From contig NZ_VFPN01000001.1 of assembly GCF_006716695.1 (NCBI RefSeq), positions 124,001 through 188,000 of the forward strand: DNA of 64,000 nucleotides, read 5' to 3'. The notes below the pieces were generated by a model, which ran no database searches, had not been told where the DNA came from, and saw nothing but the letters and a program-made list of their open reading frames with translations. Positions 50,491 to 59,100 of the stretch are shown in pieces. How positions within the stretch are numbered: the stretch's first letter is position 1; every line of letters begins with the position of its first letter. The translations under genes and the position numbers were made by a program. Source of the stretch: Klugiella xanthotipulae. Lineage in GTDB: Bacteria; Actinomycetota; Actinomycetes; Actinomycetales; Microbacteriaceae.

Positions 50491-51921
50491 ATGACAACTC
50501 TCAACCTCACCCCCGACCACCGCCCCACCACCCTCGTCGGCACCATTCCACCCATCGCCGAGCACCCACGCCTGACCGTCATCGGCACCGGCTACCTGGG
50601 AGCCACCCACGCCGTCAGCATGGCCGTCCTCGGCTACGAGGTGCTCGGCGTGGATGTTGACGCTGCGAAGATCGCCCTGCTCGCGTCGGGCCGCGTGCCA
50701 TTCTATGAGCCGGGCCTGCCCGAAAAACTGCGCGAGGCCCTCGACACGGGCCGCCTGCGCTTCACGACCGACTTCACCGAGGCCGCCGAGTGGGGCGATG
50801 TGCACTTCATCTGCGTGGGCACCCCGCAGGCCCACGACTCCAACGCGGCCGACCTCACCTACGTGGACCGGGCGTTCGCCACGCTCAGTTCGGCGATCAC
50901 GCGCCGGGCCCTGATCGTGGGCAAATCAACCGTTCCTATCGGAACCGCGGCGCGGCTGACCGAACTCGTGCGAGCCTCCTCGCCGGTGGGTGAGCGCGTC
51001 GAGCTCGCCTGGAACCCCGAGTTTCTGCGCGAGGGCTACGCGGTGGAGGACACCCTGCACCCCGACCGCCTCGTCTTCGGGGTGCAATCGGAGTGGGCTG
51101 AGGCCCAGCTGCGCGCGGCCTTCCGACCGATCCTCGACGCGGGTACACCCCTCGTCATCGCCGACCTGGCAACCGCTGAACTCGTCAAGGTGGCAGCCAA
51201 CTCCTTCCTCGCCACCAAGATCTCCTACATCAACGCGATGGCGGAGGTGTGCGAGGCGACGGGGGCCGACGTCAACATCCTCGCCTCGGCGCTCGCCTAC
51301 GACAGCCGCATTGGCTCGCGTTTCCTCAAGCCGGGCCTGGGATTTGGCGGCGGTTGCCTACCCAAAGATATCCGGGCGTTCATCCACCGCGCGGAGGAAC
51401 TCGGGGTTGGCCAGGCCGTAACGTTCCTGCGCGAGGTGGACGGTATCAACCAGCGGCGACGCACGCGTACGGTGGACGTCATCCGCGAGATGGTTGGTGG
51501 ATCCCTGGAGGGCGTCCCCGTGGCCGCCCTGGGGGCCGCGTTCAAGCCAAACTCGGACGACATCCGTGATGCACCGGCCCTCGATGTGGCACGGATGCTC
51601 AGCGCCGAGGGGGCCATCGTGACCATCTACGACCCGGAGGCCATGCCCAACGCCCGGCGAGCGTATCCCGAACTCTCGTTTGCCCCCTCGCTCCCCGAGG
51701 CCGTGCGCGGGGCCGAGGTCGTCGCGCTGCTCACCGAGTGGGCTGAGTTCCGGGAGGCCCGCCCCGACGACCTGGGCCGCCTGGTGGCCCACCGCCGCAT
51801 CGTGGACGGTCGCCATGCCCTCAACGCGGACGAGTACCGGGCGCGCGGCTGGGAGTACCGCGCCCTCGGCCGCCCCGTCGAGTCGCGCACGGTGGAGCTC
51901 CTCTCGGATGCGCGCGACTAG
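50491..51921 (+). CDS. UDP-glucose 6-dehydrogenase
   Basis: A four-electron NAD-dependent dehydrogenase that makes UDP-glucuronic acid. The Rossmann motif VIGTGYLGATHAVSMAVLG (about 30-50) is followed by TPQAHDSNAADLTYV. The catalytic Cys is in FLKPGLGFGGGCLPKDIRAF, where most members read GGSCFPKD. The C-terminal UDP-binding domain (ALGAAFKPNSDDIRDAPALDVARML) is complete, 476 aa. An AGGAG-type site lies 8 nt upstream. It fits the operon as donor supply for the synthase. Confidence 0.93.
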   Translation: MTTLNLTPDHRPTTLVGTIPPIAEHPRLTVIGTGYLGATHAVSMAVLGYEVLGVDVDAAKIALLASGRVPFYEPGLPEKLREALDTGRLRFTTDFTEAAEWGDVHFICVGTPQAHDSNAADLTYVDRAFATLSSAITRRALIVGKSTVPIGTAARLTELVRASSPVGERVELAWNPEFLREGYAVEDTLHPDRLVFGVQSEWAEAQLRAAFRPILDAGTPLVIADLATAELVKVAANSFLATKISYINAMAEVCEATGADVNILASALAYDSRIGSRFLKPGLGFGGGCLPKDIRAFIHRAEELGVGQAVTFLREVDGINQRRRTRTVDVIREMVGGSLEGVPVAALGAAFKPNSDDIRDAPALDVARMLSAEGAIVTIYDPEAMPNARRAYPELSFAPSLPEAVRGAEVVALLTEWAEFREARPDDLGRLVAHRRIVDGRHALNADEYRARGWEYRALGRPVESRTVELLSDARD

Positions 51922-52039
51922 CTAGCCGGGGTAACCACACAGAACGTGCGCCCCGCCGGGACCCTCACCCCGGCGGGGCGCACACCCCCGCGCGGGCTAC
52001 ACTGTGGGAAACCCACAACCCACGGATAGCACCCACACG

Positions 52040-53314
52040 ATGACGACCCCCACGGCGTACACGGAGACGCGCAAAACCACCCCGGCCACCACAGCCCGTC
52101 GCGGGCCGCGAGCCTGGCTCGCCGCCCAGCCCGCCTGGGCCCGGGTGCTGGCCGTCTACGTCGCCTCGCGCCTGCTCTCCACCGCACTGCTGGGTGCGAT
52201 GTTTGCCACAGCCACCGCCCAGCAGTGGGCGTTTGCCAGCCCGCGGATCGCTGCCGACTTTTTCGCCTTCCTCAGCTCCTGGGATGCCTCCTACTACCGC
52301 ACCATCGCCACCGCGGGATACCCCGCCGAGCTGCCGCTCAACACCTCCGGCGAGGTCGAACCCAACGCGTGGGCTTTTCTTCCCCTCTTCCCGATGCTCA
52401 GCCGCGGCCTCATGGCGGTCACGGGTCTCGGTTTTAACGTGGTCGCCCCGCTCATCGCGCTCGTCTGCGGCGGCGTTGCGGCCCTCCTGCTGTACCGGAT
52501 GCTCCGCCTGCGGGTCGGTCACGTCCCGTCGTTCTGGGCGGTCGTCTTCTTCTGCTTCGGGCCGCTGTCGTTCATCCTCCAAACCGCCTACGCCGAGAGC
52601 CTGTACCTGGCACTGCTCTTCGGTGCACTCTGGGCGGTGCTCGCACGACGCTACCTGCTCGTCATCCCATTCGGCGTGCTGGCCGCGTTCACCCGGCCCG
52701 GGATTCTCGCCCTCGCCCTCATGCTGGGCATCCACTTCCTGGTGCGACTGTGGCGCTCGGGAACCCCCCGGCGCTGGTGGGGGCGATGGGCCCCGGCAAC
52801 GACGCAGCCCTTCAGTCTGCGAGACCGACTCTCCCTGGTCGCCGCGGGATTACTGATCGCCGCGGCGGGCCTCAGCTGGCCCCTCATCGCGGATGCCGTC
52901 ACCGGGTATCCGGACGCCTACCTGGAGACCGAACTCGCCTGGTGGACCGGGTTTGTGGGTCGGCAACACTTCGCCCCACTCACGCCCTGGTTTGTGATGT
53001 CCACCCGGTACCTGGGCTGGTGGGGTGCTGTGCTGGTGCTGGCCGTCGCGGCCGGGTTCGCCGCGTGGCTGCTGCGGCGGCGCATCCGGCCGCTCGGGCA
53101 CGAACTGCTCACATTTTCGGGAAGCTACGCGCTGTACCTCGTGGCGGTCTTCCTGCCGCAGCAGAGCCTGTTTCGGATGGTCCTACCGATGGCCCCGCTG
53201 CTCGGCGACCCGGCCCTCTCGGCCACCCGGGCGCGGCGGGTCACGCTGCTGTGCGTGGGGATTGCGCTCCAGCCGGTAGCGATTGTGCTGCTCTGGTTCG
53301 TGGGGTACCCGTAG
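52040..53314 (+). CDS. PIG-V-like membrane mannosyltransferase family protein
   Basis: A 424-residue polytopic membrane protein. After a Thr-rich cytosolic N-terminus it has a GT-C-type first loop with a metal-like acidic motif (SSWDASYYRTIATAGYP), repeated AFLPLFPMLSRGL, and FGPLSFILQTAYAESLYLALL, all typical of the PIG-V/GPI-mannosyltransferase II-like family found in actinobacteria. It probably transfers a sugar from a polyprenyl phosphate donor outside the membrane. Start: ATG 52040; an in-frame start at 52004 is less likely. It lies 118 bp after the dehydrogenase gene and might be a separate unit. Confidence 0.82.
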   Translation: MTTPTAYTETRKTTPATTARRGPRAWLAAQPAWARVLAVYVASRLLSTALLGAMFATATAQQWAFASPRIAADFFAFLSSWDASYYRTIATAGYPAELPLNTSGEVEPNAWAFLPLFPMLSRGLMAVTGLGFNVVAPLIALVCGGVAALLLYRMLRLRVGHVPSFWAVVFFCFGPLSFILQTAYAESLYLALLFGALWAVLARRYLLVIPFGVLAAFTRPGILALALMLGIHFLVRLWRSGTPRRWWGRWAPATTQPFSLRDRLSLVAAGLLIAAAGLSWPLIADAVTGYPDAYLETELAWWTGFVGRQHFAPLTPWFVMSTRYLGWWGAVLVLAVAAGFAAWLLRRRIRPLGHELLTFSGSYALYLVAVFLPQQSLFRMVLPMAPLLGDPALSATRARRVTLLCVGIALQPVAIVLLWFVGYP

Positions 53315-53336
53315 GGCGGATGCCGGGGTGGCGGCA

Positions 53337-53846
53337 TTACTCCGCCGGGAGGTAGGGCCGGAAAGATACCGCCGTTGAGGTGAAGAAGGTGAGCCCGTGC
53401 GCAGCCTGCTGCGAGAGCCAGCCCATTTTGAACTCGTATGGTGTACCGGACTCAAAAGAATCGGCTATCCGCTGCATATTCTCACTCGTCACCCCGCGTG
53501 TCACGGTAATAGTCCGACAGTTTTTCGTTGTGACCCTCACCGTTGGAACGGAGGAAGACGGTCGCCAGTAGCTCACCGACGAATACCCGGGACTCGCCGA
53601 AACGACGTCGCAGCGCACCCAGTCTTTACCCACCCCGTTAAGAAGGGGAACCAGAACACTAAGAGCACAGGCCACCAACAGGAGAGTGACCCCGAGAGCG
53701 GAAATCCCGGTGCGGGTCCGCCGCCACCGCTGATTCGCAGCAGGCTGAGCGTGACGGCCTCGGGGCGGCGGAGAGGAGTGTTCTGCCGCTTCGGTCTCGA
53801 GCGGGTGGGAGTCACCCACCGGGTCCGAGTTATTCTGCTGGGTCAT
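53337..53846 (-). CDS. Candidate immunity protein 1 (single-pass membrane protein)
   Basis: An unrecognised protein of 169 aa: a 60-residue hydrophilic, basic N-terminus, one helix (TGISALGVTLLLVACALSVLVPLL), then an extracytoplasmic C-terminal domain of about 100 residues containing WVRCDVVSASPG and NCRTITVTRGVTSENMQRIADSFESGTPYEFKMGWLSQ. Two Cys could form a disulfide. It clearly shares the NMQRIADSFE.G..YEFKM.W core with the proteins at 55650-56138 and 53830-54014. The family lies beside a Rhs gene, so immunity to its toxin is the best inference. It overlaps the broken second copy by 17 bp. Confidence 0.65.
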   Translation of the reverse strand: MTQQNNSDPVGDSHPLETEAAEHSSPPPRGRHAQPAANQRWRRTRTGISALGVTLLLVACALSVLVPLLNGVGKDWVRCDVVSASPGYSSVSYWRPSSSVPTVRVTTKNCRTITVTRGVTSENMQRIADSFESGTPYEFKMGWLSQQAAHGLTFFTSTAVSFRPYLPAE

Positions 53847-54014
53847 ACGCTCTGCAGGCCTCCGCCGTGGGTGTGAAGAAAGAGAAACTCGTCGCGGCAT
53901 GTTGCGAGAGCCACCCCATTTTAAACTCAGATGACGCACCGGGCTCACACGAGTGGGCGATCCGCTGCATATTCACGGGCGGCACACCCCGTGGCACCCT
54001 AACGACCTTACAGT
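53830..54014 (-). pseudogene. Candidate immunity protein 2, truncated by IS insertion
   Basis: Only the C-terminal part is left: NCKVVRVPRGVPPVNMQRIAHSCEPGASSEFKMGWLSQHAATSFSFF...YDPAE and stop. It is colinear with the same region of copies 1 and 3 and matches copy 1 best. The reading frame is open beyond 54014, but the sequence there belongs to an IS3 element on the other strand, so the N-terminus is lost. A 33-bp piece of this gene is found again, inverted, at 54369-54401. Confidence 0.75.
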
Positions 54015-54401
54015 TCTGTGCTCTGGGTGTTGTTCCGGTTTTTGTACAAGGATAGGAACACCATGGCCAAGAAAATACGATCGAGAATTCCGGGAGCGTG
54101 CCCTGCGCATGCTCACCGAAGCACTCCCCGAGCAGACGAGCCTGCACGCCGCAAGTAAACACGTCGGCGGGCTGTTGGGTGTCTCGCCCGATACGCTCCG
54201 TATTTGGTATCGCCACACCCAGATTGATATCGGCAGCAAGCCTGGCATCACGAGCGATGTTGCCGCAGAAAACCGGCGGCTGCGGCGTGAGAATGCGGAG
54301 CTGAAGAAAGCGAACGAAGTGCTCAAAGCAGCGAGCATATTTTTCGCGAAAGAGCTCGACCAGCCACGACTGTAAGGTCGTTAGGGTGCCACGGGGTGTG
54401 C
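53982..54401. repeat. 33-bp inverted duplication flanking an IS3 fragment
   Basis: The 33 bp at 53982-54014 (inside immunity copy 2) recur as the exact inverse at 54369-54401. Between the arms lies an IS3 orfA. An IS insertion gives a short direct target duplication, not a long inverted one, so a secondary inversion or template switch has occurred. Confidence 0.9.
54063..54375 (+). pseudogene. IS3-family orfA (helix-turn-helix), frameshifted, orfB lost
   Basis: The start reads ATG GCC AAG AAA then shifts: with one of the A residues removed the frame gives YDREFRERALRMLTEALPEQTSLHAASKHVGGLLGVSPDTLRIWYRHTQ, then a coiled-coil AAENRRLRRENAELKKANEVLKAASIFFAKELDQPRL, as in IS3 OrfA. The stop at 54373-54375 is where orfB should take over, but the duplicated immunity sequence starts there, so the element is truncated. 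Confidence 0.75.
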
Positions 54402-55203
54402 GCATCCCGAGCTTAGAATGGCGGCGCTTTCGGTTGTGGAACACCTCGAGATACTCGAAAATCGCATTCGCACGTTCGAGCCTGGTCCGCCACGACTTCC
54501 GGTTCAGGAGTTCTGTTTACATGCGCCCCCAGAACGATTCGATCATGCTGTTGTCGTAACACGAGCCGATTGCCCCCATCGATGGCATCAGCCCTGCACT
54601 CTTTGCGCGCTCCGTGAATACCCAGCTTCTGAAGACCGTGCCGTGATCCGAATGAATCACCGTCCCGGGCCCAGGCGTCGCGTCTTGATCGCCATCTGTA
54701 ATGCGTTCGTCACCAGCCCAGCATTCGGGGCGCTATCAATCGCCCAACCGACCACTTTGCGGCTGAACGTATCCAACACGACCGCACAGTAAATCTTTCC
54801 TTCTCTCGTGCGATGCTCACGTGACGTCGGTGACCCACAACATGTTTGGATGTTCTCGATGAAATTCACGCCGCACAAGATCCCCGGGGAGAGGGGACTC
54901 CTGTCGCGGTCTCCGGGCGCTGCGAGGTCCTGGAATGCCACGTCATCCCGCGCGTGACATCACCAGTTCCACCTGGGACCGCCCCACCTGCAGACCTAAC
55001 CCCATCGTGAGTTCGGCCCACACTCTGCGAGCACCATACACGCCCCGTGTCCCCTCGTGGACGGCCCGAATCTGATCGAGGAGCCACGCATGCCGGATCT
55101 GACGTTTCGACGGGGCACGAGTCTTCCAAGCGTAGTAACCAGATTCAGACACACCGAGCAGCCGGCACGCCTTCTGCACAGGGAGACGTTCCGCGTCCAT
55201 CAC
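54402..55203 (-). pseudogene. IS3-family orfB, frameshifted
   Basis: The minus strand encodes AERLPVQKACRLLGVSESGYYAWKTRAPSKRQIRHAWLLDQIRAVHEGTRGVYGARRVWAEL (55203 down to about 54943), then further pieces in other frames: FIENIQTCCGSPTSREHRTREGKIYCAVVLDTFSRKVVGWAIDSAPNAGLVTNALQMAI with the first Asp, and after another shift IHSDHGTVFRS and CYDNSMIESFW (second Asp and the Glu). Several frameshifts and an in-frame stop make it inactive. It belongs to a different IS3 element from the orfA at 54063 and runs to the duplicated immunity fragment at its end. Confidence 0.75.
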
Positions 55204-55499
55204 CGTGATGGCCGCGTAGACCCTTTTAGGCGGGGCGCCTCTTTCACGAGTTCCCGCGCTCGAACCAGGATTCGCACTTCCTCTTCACGCTCGCGGATAC
55301 GGCGCCTTGCGCTAGCACGTTCAGCGCTCTCGGTGCTGGTCATGCCCGAGAGCTCGCCCCGGTCAACGAGGCTCTGTTCGCGCCAGTTGTCGATGGTCTG
55401 CTGACTGATGCCGAGATCCTCTGCGACATGCTTTACGGGCGTGCCGTCAGCAAGTAGGTCTAGGACTTTGCGTTTGAATGGTTCAAGGTAACGACTCAT
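55200..55499 (-). CDS. IS3-family orfA (transposase helix-turn-helix subunit)
   Basis: A 99-residue protein beginning MSRYLEPFKRKVLDLLADGTPVKHVAEDLGISQQTIDNWREQ, the usual OrfA helix-turn-helix, and ending in a charged helix (RRRIREREEEVRILVRARELVKE) that normally mediates dimerisation. GGAGG precedes ATG 55499. It is the first gene of the broken element that ends at 54402. Function is unlikely without OrfB. Confidence 0.75.
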   Translation of the reverse strand: MSRYLEPFKRKVLDLLADGTPVKHVAEDLGISQQTIDNWREQSLVDRGELSGMTSTESAERASARRRIREREEEVRILVRARELVKEAPRLKGSTRPSR

Positions 55500-55571
55500 A
55501 GCCAGCCTCCTTCTTGGTGGAGCTGCTACCAAGATTCCAACAGGTCGACTCCGTTAAAGCCAGGGCACATC

Positions 55572-55632
55572 ACTTCCTCCAAACCTATTGGTCAGATACG
55601 ACCCACCAGCACCGGTCGCACATCCATCGCCG
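55572..55632 (-). pseudogene. Orphan fragment of the Rhs tip
   Basis: The 49 bp at 55572-55620 are identical to 56299-56347 inside the Rhs gene, and the next 12-16 bp are similar. In the minus-strand frame they read LGDGCATGAGGSYLTNRFGGS against LGTGFATGAGGSYLTNRFGGS in the intact protein. It sits right after immunity copy 3 and is cut by the IS3 element. It is the remnant of a second Rhs C-terminus, as in orphan rhsCT/immunity modules. Confidence 0.8.
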
Positions 55633-55649
55633 AGGCAATTGAGCCAGAG

Positions 55650-56138
55650 TTATTCCGCCGAATCATACATCCGAAATTTTTCCGCGCTGGGCTCGACAAA
55701 CGGGAAACCACGAGCCGCTTGGATTGACACCCACTTCATCTTAAACTCATACGTCGCACCCGGCTCGAACGAATCTGCGATCCGCTGCATATTCTCGCGT
55801 GTCACACCCCAACTGATACTAATTTCGCGACAATCGCGAGTTTCTACCGTGACAGTCAAACGCGAGACAGACCCTCCCACCCCACCGGATGAAACGTGTG
55901 GAGCAGCAGAAACCACTTCACATCTAATCCATTGCTCATCCAACGAATTAAAAAGGGGAATCATGAGCACTAAAAGGCCCGGGACTATGAGGATGATTCC
56001 TCCGATATTCAGGATCCAATCTTTCGGCCGCCTCCATTTCAGCCACCAACTCCACCGCGCCGGAGGCCTACCATGACGACCTCCCGTCGATGTTGAGGGC
56101 AGACTTTCCTCCACTTTAATATCCCGCCGAGTGAACAC
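55650..56138 (-). CDS. Candidate cognate immunity protein 3 (single-pass membrane protein)
   Basis: A protein of 162 aa (from GTG 56138) or about 154 aa (GTG 56114). It has a basic N-terminus, one helix (WILNIGGIILIVPGLLVLMIPLF), and the family C-terminal domain: WIRCEVVSAAPHVSS, DCREISISWGVTRENMQRIADSFEPGATYEFKMKWVSIQAA. It begins within the last codons of the Rhs gene or directly after its stop. This is the position of the cognate immunity gene in Rhs systems. The domain should lie outside the membrane, consistent with a toxin acting at the envelope. Confidence 0.7.
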   Translation of the reverse strand: MFTRRDIKVEESLPSTSTGGRHGRPPARWSWWLKWRRPKDWILNIGGIILIVPGLLVLMIPLFNSLDEQWIRCEVVSAAPHVSSGGVGGSVSRLTVTVETRDCREISISWGVTRENMQRIADSFEPGATYEFKMKWVSIQAARGFPFVEPSAEKFRMYDSAE

Positions 56139-59100
56139 CGGTCACAGGACCGGTGCCGCCTGTGACAAAGCCGAGCAACCCGACCGACACCAGGTTTTCT
56201 ACCGCTGTGTCCCCGCCCGCGCGGATGTTTTCGTTGACGACGTTCTGCGTCATTCCGCCGAGGCGGTTCAACAGTTCTTCCCCCAGCCGGTTATTAATAC
56301 TTCCTCCAAACCTATTGGTCAGATACGACCCACCAGCACCGGTCGCAAATCCAGTGCCGAGACTCTGTAGATAGCCCAGCGGAGTGTGATCGGTTGCGTT
56401 TACACCGTAGTTCAGGGTGTTACTGGCCGCGTTTCCGCTTCCATTTGCAATCGCTGTGCGCACCGCGGTGTTTCTCATCGCAGCATAGCTGACCTGAACC
56501 AACGTACTAGCATCATCAGCCAACAACACCTGTGGTGCAAGCACCCGTGCGCCCCGGGCCAAACTACCCGCAACGCCACCACCAACCGCACCACCCGCAG
56601 CACCGATGAGGGCGCTTTTACCCGCCTCACCCCAATCGACCGTGCCGGTGGTCGCCTTCTGAGTCACCACCGAAACACCTCCCGAAACGAGTGCCCCGCT
56701 GGCCGCTCCAATCAGCATCATGCCAACGGGGCCGCCGACGCCGGTAAACATGAGTGCCACGCCGGCCACAATCGCGAGCCCACCCACGATGTACTCCCAG
56801 TTTTCGGAGAGCCAGTGTCCGGCCGCTCCCGCAGCCTGCGCGAGCGGGCCCTGGAGACTATCGGCGTATCCCCTGAGCTCGGCATCCGTGATTGGAGCCA
56901 GCCCGTGCGGATCAATCGCGTGAAGGGGGTCATTTCCCGCATAAGAATAGGGGTTCCCAGACCAGGCTGCGCCCGTGACCGGGGCAAGGGGATCAACAGA
57001 GAGGAATCCGCGCGTTGCCGGGTCGTACACCCGGGCACCCATCCAGTCGAGTCCCGCAACGCGCAGCCCACCATCCGCACCAAACGAGATGCCCGCAGGA
57101 AACGCATCGCGATCGCCGGAGTCAGGGCCGGTGAGAGCGTCGAGAACCTGCCACGGATCCTCAACATCCGTAGCACGCCCCGCACGCCACCCCGATACCC
57201 GCCACTCGCTCCCGCTACCGGTGAGCCCTGCCGGTCCTTGGAACACGGCCGTCCCACCGAGACTGAGCAGCGACGGCACAACGGCTGCGGCGTCCCAGGT
57301 CAGAGCTGTTCCATCAATATCAGCGAGTTCGCCGAGGGCGTTCACCCACAGTCGAGTTTCCCGCACCGTGTCAACATCATGTTGCCTGACACCAGCCAGC
57401 CAGCCGCGGTCATCCCACTCGTACTCGGCAGCACAGTCACCGATTGTGGCACGCACACGATGACCCTGCCCATCGTAGGCGTAGTCCGTACTCACGCCGC
57501 CAGACTCTCTGACCGAGAGAAGCTGCCCTGCCTCGTCATACCGGAAAAAACGTTCACACCCACGCACGGTTTCCGCGGTGAGGCGGCCCGACTGATCGTA
57601 CATCCACGCCGATTCGATGCCACCCGACGTTGCCGAGAGAAGCTGACACGCATCGTCATAACGGTAAACGGTGGTACCGTCCGGGCGGTTAATCTCCGTG
57701 ATCCGGCCCTCGTCGTCACGGACAGTACTGGTCACACGCGCACCGTGCGCATCGGTACGAGCGTGACGAACGGGGTATCCGTTCTGGTACTCCCACGACT
57801 GCAACAGTTCGCCCGACCGGACCTCGCTCGTCCGGCCCGACGGGTCGTAGTCGAAGTATGCCTTGCCCAGACCAGGATGCGTGATACCAACCAGTCGGCC
57901 AACCAGATCGTACGTGTATGTAACCCGGGCTCCCATCGGGGTAATGAGCGCAACACGGGTACCATCCGCGTCGTACTCCCACCGCGTCTGCTGAGGATCA
58001 TCGCCACAGTCTGTGGTGCGCTGAACAAGCCGTCCCAAACGGTCGAACTGGAGCGTATGCACAACTGGAGCAGCTGCGGGCCTGGTGTGATCGGTGATGC
58101 TCGTTGTTCGGGCACGGGCATCCCGCACAGTCTGGGACACCCACCTGCCATCCATCCGGACACCAGCCTCACGACCGGCAGCATCGTACACCCACTCCAT
58201 CGTCCGCCCGTGAGGAGTGGACTGGGAGATCCGCCTGCCCGCGGCATCGTAGGTGCTGGTCGTGACCCGGCCAAGCGGGTCCGATTGTGAACCTACCCGG
58301 TTACATTCGTTATAGTTTCGTGTAGTGACCCCGCCCACGGGGTCTGTGATGCGCACCACACGGCCGCGATCATCGTACTCATAGCGCGTCACACCACCGA
58401 CACCGTTCATAGCTTCAGTCAGCTGCCCGGCTGCATCGTAGGTGAACCTGCGCCGCCCGTAGCGGGAATCCTGCGCACCGGTGAGCCGTCCGGCACTGTC
58501 ATACGAGTATCGGGTGACGCCGACCCCGGGAATGCGCTCCCGAAGTACACGGCCCATCCGGTCATAATCGATCCGAGTCACCTCACCGGTTGGTGAGGTG
58601 CGCTCAATAACCCGAGAGTCCGCGTCATATGCGAGCGTAGTACGTGCACCGGTCGCATCGGTTGTGCCGACCGGGCGACCACACGAGTCGTATTCGTAAC
58701 GCGTCACGCGGCCCGCGGGCGACGTAACCTGCACGACGCGGCCCGCGAGATCACGCTCGACCCTTGTGAGGCCACCCTCGGCATCCAGGAACTCGACCGG
58801 GCGACCACAGCCGTCATAGGTGACCAGTTCAGCGACCGCATCCCCCTGCTCCACGCGGATCGGACGCCCATACTCGTCGGAGCGGATTCTGCACTGGTCA
58901 AACGCCTCATGTATCGTGAGCGTCCTTTCCGCGCGTGAGTGTGAAACCTCACGGCACACACCCGTCGGGTCGGTCGTTGCTGTAGGCTGCCCCGTCGCAT
59001 CGTAATCACATGCCCAGACACCACCGGCCGGGTCGATGATCTTCCGTAGCCGGGAGAGCGCATCATGGGTGAACCTCCACTCCGCACCGTCCGGTAACGT

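Noticed and set aside
53953-54062. Plus-strand extension of the IS3 orfA upstream of 54063
   Set aside because: It runs through immunity gene copy 2 on the other strand; OrfA similarity starts only after the shifted ATG at 54063.
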